DNA of 64,000 nt, from the NCBI RefSeq assembly GCF_026342435.1, contig NZ_JAPEMT010000003.1, forward strand, positions 1,116,001 through 1,180,000. The letters run 5' to 3'. Shown piece after piece: positions 52,821-61,429 of the stretch. The position numbers and the translations under genes were made by a program. Within the stretch, counting starts at the first letter, position 1. Every line of letters starts with the position of its first letter. The notes beneath the pieces were generated by a model. It worked only from the letters and a program-made list of their open reading frames with translations, was not told the origin of the DNA and made no database searches. Source of the stretch: Streptomyces sp. NBC_00237 (GTDB taxonomy: Bacteria; Actinomycetota; Actinomycetes; Streptomycetales; Streptomycetaceae).

Positions 52821-52857
52821 GAGCGGCGTGCAGGGAAACTGGCCCGCGCCGTTCGGG
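52821..52857 (+). ncRNA. Group II intron domain V
   Basis: GAGCGGCGTG pairs with the CGCGCCGTTC segment around an AGGGAAACTGG hairpin with a GAAA tetraloop, the fold of the catalytic domain V. A domain VI-like stem (GGCCGTCG with CGGCGGCC) follows, ending with CTACTTCAC. Confidence 0.75.
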
Positions 52858-52914
52858 AAGGGGCCGTCGGAAAAGGACCCGAGCCACGGGCACCTCGTCG
52901 GCGGCCTACTTCAC

Positions 52915-53978
52915 CAAGATGGTGGTGGGCTGACGGCCGGGGAGCGGGCTCGGAGAGAGCAAGTGCGTCTGGATGCGGGCGAGTTGATCGAGTGCTGGGT
53001 CAGTGACGCGGAGATCGCCCGGCGGTTTCGGGTGACGCGGATGTCGGTCCAGCGCTGGAGGCGGTCCCTGGCCGCAGCCGGTCGCCCGGCGCTGGCCTCG
53101 AAAGGAGCCGGTGGTGCCCGGTGCAAGCTCACCGACGAGCAGTTACGCCGACTGGAAGGCGAACTGGAGGCGGGACCTGCCGCGCACGGCTGGGCCGAGG
53201 ACCAGTGCTGGACGCTCGCACGGATCGCCGAGGTGATCCGCCGCCGGTTCGAGGTGGAGTACACACTGGCCGGGGTCGACCTGCTGCTGCACCGGATCGG
53301 CTGGAGCGTGCAGGTTCCCGCCCGGCGGGCCGCCGAGCGCGACGAGGCGAAGATCGCCGCGTGGAAGGACGAGCAGTGGCCCGTCGTGAAAAGACCGCAG
53401 CGGACCTGGGTGCCTGGCTCTGCTTCGAGGACGAGGCAGGCCAGGGACTGAGGCCGCCCACCGGCCGCACATGGGGCCGCCGGGGCAGGACGCCGGTGGT
53501 GAAAGTGACCGCCGCGGGCACCAAGCGCGTCTCGATCGCCGCGCTGATCTGCACGAAGTCCGGGTTCAGGTCGCGCCTGGTCTACCGCACCCACGTCGAC
53601 CGGGGTCCACGCAAGGGCCGGCGCAAGGGCTTCACCGAGCACGATTACGCCCGCCTCTTCGACGCCGCCCACCAGCAGCTCGGCGGGCCCGTTGTGATCG
53701 TCTGGGACAATCTCAACACCCACGTCAGCGCCAGGATGAAGCAGTACATCGAGGCCCGGGACTGGCTCACCGTCTTCCAGCTCCCGCCCTACGCCCCCGA
53801 GTTCAACCCGGTCGAAGCGGTCTGGGCGCACCTGAAAGGGTCGCTGGCGAACCTGGCCCAACGGGGCATCCACCAGCTGACCGCACTGGTCAAGAACCGC
53901 CTCAAACGGATGCAGCACCACCCCAGCCTCGTCGAGGGCTACCTCGCCAAGACCAGGCTGGACCTTGAGCCTCCGTAA
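52915..53978 (+). CDS. IS630-family transposase, main exon (start codon lies at 50475 before the intron)
   Basis: The main exon encodes an HTH (SDAEIARRFRVTRMSVQRWR) and, after a -1 frameshift at the A-run GTGAAAAGA (about 53388), the DDE domain (WLCFEDEAGQG, VIVWDNLNTHV, PEFNPVEAVWAHLK). Without the shift the first frame stops at 53451. Programmed frameshifting is usual for IS630. The first three codons (50475-50483) are upstream of the intron, so splicing is needed to make transposase. Confidence 0.82.
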
Positions 53979-54000
53979 CCCCAACCATTAATGATCTCTA

Positions 54001-54285
54001 GCACTGCAACGGTTCTTGGCGGGACGGCTGCCCGGCTCCGTCGTGGGCCTGCCCGCTGAGCGGGAGAGGCGGGCCCTCACTCAGCGGGCCCGCCGGGCGG
54101 GCGGGGGCGGTGGTCGCGGTCCCTGTCCGGTTGTGCTGTTCAGGGTCGGCGTACCCGTGCAACGCGGCTGACTCGATCCGATTGTGATCTTTCCGCTTCC
54201 AGGCCCGGGGGATGACAGCGAAGGCTACGGTCGGTCCGGTGCCCGTGCTCACAACGGTCCACGCTCCGTGCCTCCGCCACCGCCC
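54001..54285. other. Short gap downstream of IS630, nothing recognised
   Basis: No gene or signal is supported. A plus-strand frame begins near 54184 but its first 30 residues are Pro-rich and precede a transposase remnant. Confidence 0.3.
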
Positions 54286-54675
54286 GCGGTCGCCGACGTC
54301 GTCCGCTGGATCATCGGCCGTCCCGAGAACCAGAGCGACCAGGCACGCCAAGACCTCAAGGATGTATGCGGCCGCTGCCCGGAGATCGCCGAAGCCTGCA
54401 GACTGGCCCGCGGCTTCGCCACGATCCTCCGCCGACGGGACGGGCACCGCTTGGCCGACTGGCTCGCCCAGGCCGACGCATCCCAGGTCAAGGAGATCCG
54501 CATCTTCGCCAACGGCCTTCGCAGGGACCTCGCCGCCGTCACCGCTGGCCTCACCCTGCCCCTGAACTCCGGCGCCGTCGAAGGTAACGTCACGAGGATC
54601 AAGCTCCTCAAACGCCAGCATTACGGCCGGGCCGGCTTCGACCTACTTCGTCGACGCATCCTCCTTGCTCACTGA
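54286..54675 (+). pseudogene. C-terminal remnant of an ISL3-family transposase
   Basis: The frame encodes ADVVRWIIGRPENQSDQARQ through LNSGAVEGNVTRIKLLKRQH and YGRAGFDLLRRRILLAH-stop, the typical end of ISL3 transposases. The N-terminal two thirds are missing. Confidence 0.8.
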
Positions 54676-54689
54676 CCCCGAACTGCCAC

Positions 54690-55271
54690 TCAGCTTGATC
54701 CTTCGGGCAGCAGTTGGATGACACCAACCCAGGGGAACTCGCCCGTGGTGTGAACCGCACGGACTCGCCACCGGCCAGCCGGCAGTGCAACCGGAGCCTG
54801 CTCAGGCCGACCACCGCCCGGATACTCCTCGCTGAGTTCGGCTCCCGGCGTGGTGGAGTCCATGAGCACGGCAGGTCCGTCCGTCTCCCAGACGCCGACG
54901 TCTTCCCACTCGACATCGGCAGCGGCGAGGACAGCCTGCGCCGCGGCGAGCAGTTCGCCTTCCGAGTCGGCGGCCAGCCAGCGGACGAACACTCGCTGCT
55001 CGGGCAAGTAGCGACTGGTGGCGGGTTCGTCTGCGAGGACCAGGGCCTGAGCATCGTTCGAGCCGACATCCAACAGTCCGGCCCAGTCCTCAACAGCGCA
55101 GGCTCGGTCATAGTCCTCCACAGAGTCCGGTTCCTCGCCCCAGTTCTCCGAACAGCCACGCCACTCCGCCAGCACGGACACGGGTACGACGATCAACGGG
55201 CCGCCCAGGGACTCCACCCAGCCCGCAGACCTTCGGCTTGGATGAGACACAGCACGCGAAGAGAGATCCAT
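54690..55271 (-). CDS. Immunity protein 21 (Imm21) family protein
   Basis: The protein has up to 193 residues, with the Imm21-like core SAGWVESLGGPLIVVPVSVL, then DDAQALVLADEPATSRYLP-type strands (residues around 75-90) and acidic helices (AADVEWEDVGVWETDGP). Imm21 proteins neutralise polymorphic toxins. The start may be TTG/ATG at 55271 or a downstream GTG near 55250; no strong ribosome site. No toxin gene is adjacent; only a transposase remnant is on one side and a collagen-like gene on the other. Confidence 0.7.
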   Translation of the reverse strand: MDLSSRAVSHPSRRSAGWVESLGGPLIVVPVSVLAEWRGCSENWGEEPDSVEDYDRACAVEDWAGLLDVGSNDAQALVLADEPATSRYLPEQRVFVRWLAADSEGELLAAAQAVLAAADVEWEDVGVWETDGPAVLMDSTTPGAELSEEYPGGGRPEQAPVALPAGRWRVRAVHTTGEFPWVGVIQLLPEGSS

Positions 55272-55584
55272 CCGGGCAGTGTGCCTTCAACCACTGACAT
55301 TGCCTCCAGGGACCCAAGCCCGTCTGCTTCACGGAAAGTGCCGAAGAGCCACGATCAAGAGGCCGTTGACACCGGGCGGGGGTATCTATGGTGAGGGTTC
55401 CCTGCCGGGTTGAGGTCCCGAGGAGCTCACGTTTTGTGCATGGCCCGGCAGGGGCTTGATCCCTCCCGCAGCGTGCCGTGGCATTTCCGGCCTGCCGTTC
55501 TCTGTTGGGCCGTTCGGGGCGAAAAAGAATGATGAACGGCATGGATGCTCGGCGGAATGGGTTGTTTCCGAGACGGTGCGTCCC
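55272..55584. other. Gap upstream of the collagen-like gene
   Basis: About 310 bases with no supported gene; it should hold the promoter of the collagen-like gene. AT-richer bases around 55520-55560 (AAAAAGAATGATGAA) precede the start. Confidence 0.35.
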
Positions 55585-57552
55585 ATGCACAAGACATTCC
55601 TCGGGATGGCTCTGACTGCCGTCTCCCTCGCCGCCACGGCGACCCCGTCCCTCGCTTTGACGTACACCCCCGCCCCGCCGCCGGAGCGTGCCCTCACCGG
55701 GACATCGGTTCCCGTTGCCCCTCGGGGCGGGGACAGGGACTGGTGCGAGAAGTGCGTCAAGTCGTACATCCACAACAACAGGACCGAGCTGAAGAAGGTC
55801 TTCGGCGGCAAGGACGGCCGACCCGGCCCCGCAGGCGCGGCAGGCCCTGTGGGTCCGGCGGGCGCGGCGGGTCCGGCGGGTCCTGCGGGCCCGAGGTCGA
55901 GTCCGGACACCTGGACCGATGCGGAGAAGGCCGAGATGCGCGGCGAGAAGGGTGAGAAGGGCGACCCCGGTGGCCCGAAGGGCGACAAGGGTGACCCCGG
56001 ACCGGCCGGGACCGCCGGCCCGGCCGGTCCGACGGGCGACACCGGAGCCGCTGGTCCTGCCGGGGCTGCTGGCCCGAAGGGCGACCCCGGTGCCGACGGT
56101 GCGGTGGGTCCGGCTGGCCCGCAGGGGCCTGAGGGGCCCCGGACGAGCCCAGACAACTGGACGGATGCGGAGAAGGCGGAGATGAGGGGCGAGAAGGGGG
56201 ATCCCGGTCCTGCGGGTCCGGCCGGGCCTCAGGGTGAGCCCGGGACCGATGGTGCGGCCGGACCCCAGGGTGACACGGGTGCGGCTGGCCCCCAGGGCGA
56301 TACCGGTCCTGCTGGTCCGAAGGGTGATACCGGTGTTGACGGTGCGGCGGGTCCGCAGGGGCCTGAGGGTCCGCGGTCGAGTCCGGACACCTGGACGGAT
56401 GCCGAGAAGGCGGAGATGAAGGGCCCCAAGGGAGACACCGGTGCGGCGGGCCCGGCCGGGCCCGCTGGCCTCAAGGGTGACGACGGCGCTGCCGGGGCCG
56501 CCGGCCCGAAGGGCGATACCGGCGCCGATGGTGCTGTGGGTCCTAAGGGCGACACCGGGGCTGCGGGCGCGGATGGAGCTCAGGGTCCCAAGGGCGACAC
56601 CGGAGCCGCCGGTACCGATGGGGCACAGGGCCCTAAGGGCGACAGCGGGGCTCCAGGCGCTGACGGGGCCGCTGGTCCGAAGGGTGACACCGGAGCTACT
56701 GGTGCCGATGGTGCGGTGGGTCCGGCTGGTCCGCAGGGGCCTGAGGGTCCGCGGTCGAGTCCGGACACCTGGACGGATGCCGAGAAGGCGGAGATGAGGG
56801 GCGAGAAGGGGGACCCCGGTGCGGCGGGCCCGGCCGGGCCCGCTGGCCCCAAGGGTGACGACGGCGCTGCCGGTACCGATGGGGCACAGGGCCCTAAGGG
56901 TGACACCGGGGCCGCCGGTACCGATGGGGCACAGGGCCCGGTCGGTCCAAAGGGTGACACCGGGGCTGCTGGTCCGAAGGGCGATGCCGGTGCCGATGGT
57001 GCTGTGGGCCCGAAGGGCGACAACGGAGCTACAGGCGCTGATGGGGCACAGGGTCCTGCTGGTCCCAAGGGCGACACGGGTGCTGCGGGCCCGGCCGGGA
57101 CGCAGGGCCCTAAGGGCGACACCGGAGTTGCGGGCCCGGCAGGTCCTCAGGGGCCGAAGGGTGAGACCGGCCCGGCAGGTTCTAAGGGCGACACCGGTGC
57201 GGTGGGCCCGGCCGGGGCCACGGGTCCCAAGGGTGATGCCGGTCCTGCAGGCCCGGCCGGAGCAACGGGGGCCACGGGGCCGAGGGGGCCGGTAGGGCCG
57301 ACGCAGATGGTTTCCAGCGCCCTGACGCCCATTCCTTCTGGAGGCTCGATTACGCGCCTGGCGGCGGTCTGCCCGGCCGGGACGACGGTGACCGGTGGCG
57401 GTTTCTGGTACCCCACGTCGAGCAATGACGTGTGGGTGACCAGGAGCAATCCCAACCTCACCGACAACAGCTGGCAGGTTTCAGCGTCCACCACTAATAC
57501 CTCGGCACTCCGAGAAGTCCAGGTATACGCCCTTTGCGTGGCCATCAGCTGA
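55585..57552 (+). CDS. Secreted collagen-like repeat protein
   Basis: The 655-residue protein has a signal peptide (MHKTFLGMALTAVSLAATAT, cleavage near residue 24), a short Cys-containing region (WCEKCVKSYIHNNRTELKKV), and then a Gly-X-Y collagen-like region of about 500 residues. That region is broken at four points by a near-identical SSPDTWTDAEKAEM module. A C-terminal domain (SSALTPIPSGGSITRLAAVC to the end) is probably globular and may trimerise. The ATG at 55585 is chosen over upstream starts because the signal peptide begins there. It is probably an extracellular structural or adhesion protein; no partner is visible. Confidence 0.88.
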   Translation: MHKTFLGMALTAVSLAATATPSLALTYTPAPPPERALTGTSVPVAPRGGDRDWCEKCVKSYIHNNRTELKKVFGGKDGRPGPAGAAGPVGPAGAAGPAGPAGPRSSPDTWTDAEKAEMRGEKGEKGDPGGPKGDKGDPGPAGTAGPAGPTGDTGAAGPAGAAGPKGDPGADGAVGPAGPQGPEGPRTSPDNWTDAEKAEMRGEKGDPGPAGPAGPQGEPGTDGAAGPQGDTGAAGPQGDTGPAGPKGDTGVDGAAGPQGPEGPRSSPDTWTDAEKAEMKGPKGDTGAAGPAGPAGLKGDDGAAGAAGPKGDTGADGAVGPKGDTGAAGADGAQGPKGDTGAAGTDGAQGPKGDSGAPGADGAAGPKGDTGATGADGAVGPAGPQGPEGPRSSPDTWTDAEKAEMRGEKGDPGAAGPAGPAGPKGDDGAAGTDGAQGPKGDTGAAGTDGAQGPVGPKGDTGAAGPKGDAGADGAVGPKGDNGATGADGAQGPAGPKGDTGAAGPAGTQGPKGDTGVAGPAGPQGPKGETGPAGSKGDTGAVGPAGATGPKGDAGPAGPAGATGATGPRGPVGPTQMVSSALTPIPSGGSITRLAAVCPAGTTVTGGGFWYPTSSNDVWVTRSNPNLTDNSWQVSASTTNTSALREVQVYALCVAIS

Positions 57553-57583
57553 GACCGCCGACACCAGGATTCGCCCGAGGTAA

Positions 57584-57616
57584 CGGTGCCTCCCTGCCCC
57601 AATGGGGGAGGCACCG
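57584..57616 (+). terminator. Hairpin terminator after the collagen-like gene
   Basis: A perfect 11-bp stem (CGGTGCCTCCC with GGGAGGCACCG) and 11-base loop, 32 bases after the stop codon. Confidence 0.75.
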
Positions 57617-57639
57617 TCGACCTCGTGGGACACGCCCCA

Positions 57640-57762
57640 CCTCGATCAGAGGCTCCGGCAGCAGCGAGGGCGCTGTCCACCGCATCAAGAAGGTCAAGCG
57701 GCAGCTCTGCGGCCGAGCAGGATTCTAACTATTCCGCAAGATGATCCTTCTCCAGTAACACC
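57640..57762 (+). pseudogene. Second ISL3-family transposase remnant
   Basis: The plus strand reads SSEGAVHRIKKVKRQLCGRA-GF, then a TAA stop, then LFRKMILLQ-stop in the same frame, matching the extreme C-terminus of ISL3 transposases with one nonsense codon. Confidence 0.6.
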
Positions 57763-57921
57763 TCGAGTCGTGCCCCGAGTAGGAACTCCGGGTCGTCGGC
57801 TACGCGTGTGGGTGGCCAGTTGGATCTCCCCGTCCCTGGCCACATGACGGGGAGTCAAATGGCCGCAGGTTCGATGACTGTCCGTGACTGGTTTTGGGGC
57901 GTCGCATCCTGCCGAGGTGCG

Positions 57922-58671
57922 TTACTCATCCCGTTCGGCGGTTCCCGCAACAGCTGGACCGAGCCCGGTGGAAAGGTGGGACGCCGCCGAGGCGACCGCC
58001 TCCTCGGCCGTGGCGGCCTCGCCGATGACGACGGAGTGGGGATGCTTCATCACGCGGTACGGGCTGTCGCTGCGCGATGGGGCGATGGCGATCTCTACGT
58101 GGAACGGGAATCCGGTGCAGGAGCTGAAGCCGAGTGTCCAGTGGCTGGAGAACACGTAGAGCTGTCGTAGCTTCGGCTCGGCATGTGCCGCTTCCACAAG
58201 TGCGCCGAACGCAGGGAAATCCGGAGCCTCAGCAGCCTGTTCCCGCATCGCACACCATTGCACCTCCACGACCGCGGCCGGCCCGCGTTCGTGGGCCTCA
58301 GCGCGCTCACTGGAGCGCAGAAACGACAGCCCGGCCCGCAACTCCCGCAGGCTCCTGCCCTGCCCCCACGCCGCACCAGCCCTGACGACATCGGCCAGGC
58401 TGGACGTGGCTCCAGTGATGAGCTCGATCCCCTGACCCCATCCGGAAACGCCGAACCAGCGCTCGTCTGCCCCGATGTAGACGGAAAGCGGCCCGCGCCC
58501 CGGGACCGACGAGGCGATACCCGCCGCAACGGGGGACCCGCCATCTTGGGGAACCACCGTGAGATCGATGCCGAGGTCGGCGGCCAGCAGTTCCAACGCG
58601 GCAGCCAGGCTGCCGACAGCAGCCAGGTCAGGATAGAGATCAGAGTTCACCTCCACAGTCTGCCGTCGCAA
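57922..58671 (-). CDS. DUF6193-like protein
   Basis: A protein of up to 249 residues with ELRAGLSFLRSSERAEAHER, GPAAVVEVQWCAMREQAAEA and PKLRQLYVFSSHWTLGFSS, which match what I know of the DUF6193 family of Streptomyces. Function unknown. The start is uncertain: TTG 58671 or an in-frame GTG about 15 bases downstream. Its neighbours are unrelated. Confidence 0.65.
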   Translation of the reverse strand: MRRQTVEVNSDLYPDLAAVGSLAAALELLAADLGIDLTVVPQDGGSPVAAGIASSVPGRGPLSVYIGADERWFGVSGWGQGIELITGATSSLADVVRAGAAWGQGRSLRELRAGLSFLRSSERAEAHERGPAAVVEVQWCAMREQAAEAPDFPAFGALVEAAHAEPKLRQLYVFSSHWTLGFSSCTGFPFHVEIAIAPSRSDSPYRVMKHPHSVVIGEAATAEEAVASAASHLSTGLGPAVAGTAERDE

Positions 58672-58877
58672 CGCCGCGCAGGGGAATAACGATCAGGCAT
58701 GTAGAGCGGGACCGGGTACGTGACTCCTCGTGTCCGCCGTTCTCAGCCCGGGGACCGTAACTGGCCGCCGGTGGGGGCCGTGAGCGGGGAAGTGCTGGCC
58801 GTACACGGGGAAACGATCTTGGCCGCTGTCAGCCTGGTGACGGGGGAGTCACCAGGGCTGTTTCCCCTGCATGGTCG

Positions 58878-59870
58878 TCAGGCTGTGGCGGCGCCGTGGC
58901 TGTCGATGTGCGGGGGCAGGGTGCGGATGCGGTCGTGGAGCTCGGTGACACCTGCGGCGTCGGTGGTGCCGAGTTGGCGGCCGAGGCGGATGAGGCGGTC
59001 GCGGGCGGTGGAGCGGAGCCGGGCCGCCGGGATTCGGTCAAGGACGCCGACCGCGCGCTGCGCGGCATCGGTGGGCTGCTCGGCGGCTTCGGCCTGGGCG
59101 AGGACGAGTGAGGCCGCCGCCCAGCCAGGAGTGTCCGGGAGGCAGGCGGTCAGCGACGTCTCCGCGCAGGTGGTGGCCTGTGCCGTGCGGCCCAGCCGTG
59201 CGTGTGCCTCAGCTTCGTGCAGGGCGAGCTCGGCGGCATCGAAGCCGAACCTGCCCGGGGCGAACCCGGTCGGGTCGGCGTCGAGTGCGCGGCGGGCATC
59301 GGCGAGTGCGGCGTCCGCCTCGGCGGTACGGCCCTGCCCGGCCAGCGCGGGGAGCTGGGCCCAGGCGTGGATCTGCGCGCGGGCGAGTGCGGGCGGCGCG
59401 AGCGCGAGGCCCTGCTCGGCGAGCGCCAGGGCGCTGTCGTACTGCCCGGCGGAGCGGGCGAGCATGCTCTGCGCACCCAGGACCCATGTGGTGAGCCGGG
59501 CGTCGCCACTGCGGGTGCCGTAGGTGAGGGCGGCTGCGAGATGGGCACGCGCGCCACTGGTGTCATCGCAGTGGAAGCTCGCGTTGCCCAGGAGCGCGGA
59601 CAGCCACCCGACCGTACGGCGCAGCTCCACGGCGACGCTGTCGAGGATGACCGGCTCGATCAGGGCTTCCGTCAGCAGGGCGCGCGCCGCGCGTACTTCG
59701 GAGAAGAGAAGGGCCGGTGGGTGGCGGTTGTAGTGGGTGGCGTAGTGCTCGACGGCGGCCTGCGCGAGATCGACGACCGTGCTGCTGCCCGCCGGATCGA
59801 CGAGGAGCGCGAGGTGGAGGGACTCGCGGACGGCGGGCAGTCCGGCGTCGGTGGTCATCGGCGGCACCAT
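58878..59870 (-). CDS. TPR-type regulatory protein lacking its N-terminal HTH
   Basis: About 330 residues of tandem helical (TPR-like) repeats, e.g. DSALALAEQGLALAPPALAR and GFDAAELALHEAEAHARLGR. This resembles the C-terminal part of XRE-TPR regulators in Streptomyces. The open frame extends upstream to 60119 and there reads TECAALRSLTNEDTSHRQRG and a GADPARLGML segment, but it then loses similarity and no HTH is found. The gene is therefore probably truncated or frameshifted near its start; the ATG at 59870 is only the first plausible start. Confidence 0.6.
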   Translation of the reverse strand: MVPPMTTDAGLPAVRESLHLALLVDPAGSSTVVDLAQAAVEHYATHYNRHPPALLFSEVRAARALLTEALIEPVILDSVAVELRRTVGWLSALLGNASFHCDDTSGARAHLAAALTYGTRSGDARLTTWVLGAQSMLARSAGQYDSALALAEQGLALAPPALARAQIHAWAQLPALAGQGRTAEADAALADARRALDADPTGFAPGRFGFDAAELALHEAEAHARLGRTAQATTCAETSLTACLPDTPGWAAASLVLAQAEAAEQPTDAAQRAVGVLDRIPAARLRSTARDRLIRLGRQLGTTDAAGVTELHDRIRTLPPHIDSHGAATA

Positions 59871-60304
59871 TTCCCGTACGAGGTCGTACGCCTGGGGAGC
59901 GCATCGGCATGGGGGGTGACCGTACCGGAGCCGGTCGGCCCTCCCGCGTCGTCTGTCCAGCATGCCCAGCCGGGCCGGGTCCGCACCGTAAGTCCGGCAT
60001 AGGATCGGCCCTCGTTGCCGGTGGCTGGTGTCCTCGTTCGTCAAGCTCCGCAGCGCAGCGCACTCCGTGTGTGAGGGCGCCGGCGGGTAGTTCTGGTATC
60101 GCTGCTTCGCGGTGGGCACGTGCTGCTCTCGGCCGTGCGGGTAAGGGGATCGCTAGGAGGCGGTCTTGCTGAGGGAGACGCGTCAGCCTGCGAGTCGTTA
60201 GGGCCTGTCCGATGGGACGCAGTGCCGATCGGGCACAGGGGGGCCTGTGATCGCTGTTAGCCTCGGCAGTCCGCTGATGGCTGTTCGTTGGGAAGGGAGC
60301 CCAG
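59871..60304. other. Gap with leftover N-terminal coding of the TPR regulator
   Basis: The minus-strand frame of the TPR gene stays open to 60119, probably as decayed 5' sequence. The remaining bases include the ribosome site (GGGAAGGGAG, about 60289-60298) for the EF-Tu-like gene. Confidence 0.35.
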
Positions 60305-60877
60305 ATGGAAGCAACGGGCAAGCCGTTCCTGATGCATATCGGAGATCTCTTCTGGCAGAACCAGGGCAGGGCGGTCATGCTGACCGGCCTGGTCGAGCGC
60401 GGGCGGGTTCATAAGGGCGATGCGGTGGAGATCGTCGGTTTCGGTGGCACCGCGCTCGTCGCCGTCGAAGAGATCGAAGCTTCCCGTCGGTATGTCGACG
60501 AGGCGAGTGCAGGCATGAACGTGGGCCTGTTGATACGTGGGACGGCGGCCGGTGCGGTGGAGCGGGGGCAGGTGTTGGCGGCACCTGGCTCTATCAGCGG
60601 TCACACCAGGTTTGCCGCAGACATCACGCTCTTGTCTGAGGAACACGGTGCTACCGAAGTGCGCACTGGTGAGCGACTCCACTTCTACTTCGGCACTGCC
60701 GTTGTAGCGGGTGACGTGACGCTTACGGGGGGATTGGATGTCCTGTATCCGCTCCACCGGGGCGACGTGACGATCACGCTTGAACGGCCGGTTCCCTTGG
60801 AGGAAGGGCAGTGCGTTGTTCTTCGGCACCGCGGACGGGCTGCTGGCTCGGGACATGTTATGCGCCTTCTCAGCTGA
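60305..60877 (+). CDS. EF-Tu-like protein made only of domains 2 and 3 (no GTPase domain)
   Basis: The 190-residue protein starts MEATGKPFLMHIGDLFWQNQ and aligns with EF-Tu domain 2 (VMLTGLVERGRVHKGDAVEI, GMNVGLLIRGTAAGAVERGQ) and then domain 3 (HTRFAADITLLSEEHG, FYFGTAVVAGDVTL, PVPLEEGQCVVLRHRGRAAG). The G1-G5 nucleotide-binding domain is absent and nothing upstream encodes it. GAAGGGAG precedes the ATG, so it looks like an intact short gene rather than a fragment. Possible roles include binding aminoacyl-tRNA or antagonising EF-Tu (inference). Confidence 0.82.
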   Translation: MEATGKPFLMHIGDLFWQNQGRAVMLTGLVERGRVHKGDAVEIVGFGGTALVAVEEIEASRRYVDEASAGMNVGLLIRGTAAGAVERGQVLAAPGSISGHTRFAADITLLSEEHGATEVRTGERLHFYFGTAVVAGDVTLTGGLDVLYPLHRGDVTITLERPVPLEEGQCVVLRHRGRAAGSGHVMRLLS

Positions 60878-60883
60878 GCCTTT

Positions 60884-61108
60884 TCAACGGAGCCAGAGCC
60901 GACTCGTTGCGGCAGTGACCGTGCCGTGGAAGACGTAGAGGCGCTTACCGAAGCGTGTCGCCACGGCACGTGATCCTTCGCTGACCGGCCCCAGGTGCTG
61001 GCTGCGCACCGCACACCCCGCCGACCAGGCCCGTAGCGGACCGTCCACCGCAATGCCGCCTGCCATTTCCGGCAGGCCCGCTCCTCCGGCCACCCACATT
61101 TCGCTCAC
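60884..61108 (-). CDS. Small 74-residue protein, possibly a truncated lasso cyclase N-terminus
   Basis: The frame from GTG 61108 has an ideal ribosome site (AAGGAG six bases upstream) and encodes MSEMWVAGGAGLPEMAGG, then RAWSAGCAVRSQHLGPVSEG. The layout weakly resembles the N-terminus of asparagine-synthetase-like lasso-peptide cyclases, which are about 600 residues, so this would be a remnant. It may equally be an unrelated small protein. Confidence 0.4.
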   Translation of the reverse strand: MSEMWVAGGAGLPEMAGGIAVDGPLRAWSAGCAVRSQHLGPVSEGSRAVATRFGKRLYVFHGTVTAATSRLWLR

Positions 61109-61429
61109 GAACCGCTCCTTGTCTGCTGGATAACGACGTGCGCCGCGGCACCCCGCCACAGAGGTGTACCGCGCCGCACGGGCAAGCCCGAGGGATCAGG
61201 GACCGAACCAGAACATGTCTTTGTCCGCGGTGTGCGCGACGTACCGGCCGCGCGTCACCTCGGCGACCGGGCCCGCGGTCAGTGCTGGTGCGAACACCGG
61301 CACATCCCGTGGCTCCGTGTCACGTACGGACGGACCGATCTCCCTCGGGAATCTCCCTCGGGACGTCCTGGACCGGGTGGTGAAGCCCCATCACAGGCCC
61401 TCCCTTCATTGCGGAGAGGTTCGGCAGAA
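61109..61429. other. Gap between the possible precursor peptide and the small downstream gene
   Basis: No gene or strong signal is recognised in these 321 bases. Confidence 0.3.

Larger units (their letters stand above)
50484..52914 (+). mobile_element. Group II intron inserted after codon 3 of the IS630 transposase
   Basis: The intron begins GTGCGCC, the usual bacterial 5' end, right after ATG CGG TAT. It ends in CTACTTCAC just before CAA GAT GGT GGT. Joining these gives MRYQDGGGLTAGERARREQ, the expected start of an IS630 transposase. It encodes a reverse transcriptase and has domain V at 52821-52857. The length is 2431 bp. Confidence 0.85.
50409..53998 (+). mobile_element. IS630-family element carrying a group II intron
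   Basis: Inverted repeats of about 26 bp (GAGATCTTTAATGG at the left, complement of CCATTAATGATCTC at the right; 22 of 26 match) are flanked on both sides by TA (50407-50408 and 53999-54000), the IS630 target duplication. Removing the internal intron leaves an element of about 1.16 kb, a normal IS630 size. Confidence 0.85.

Noticed and set aside
55585..57552. Long minus-strand open frames opposite the collagen-like gene
   Set aside because: They are Pro/Ala/Ser-rich mirror images of the Gly-X-Y codons; the plus frame has the signal peptide, terminator and C-terminal domain.
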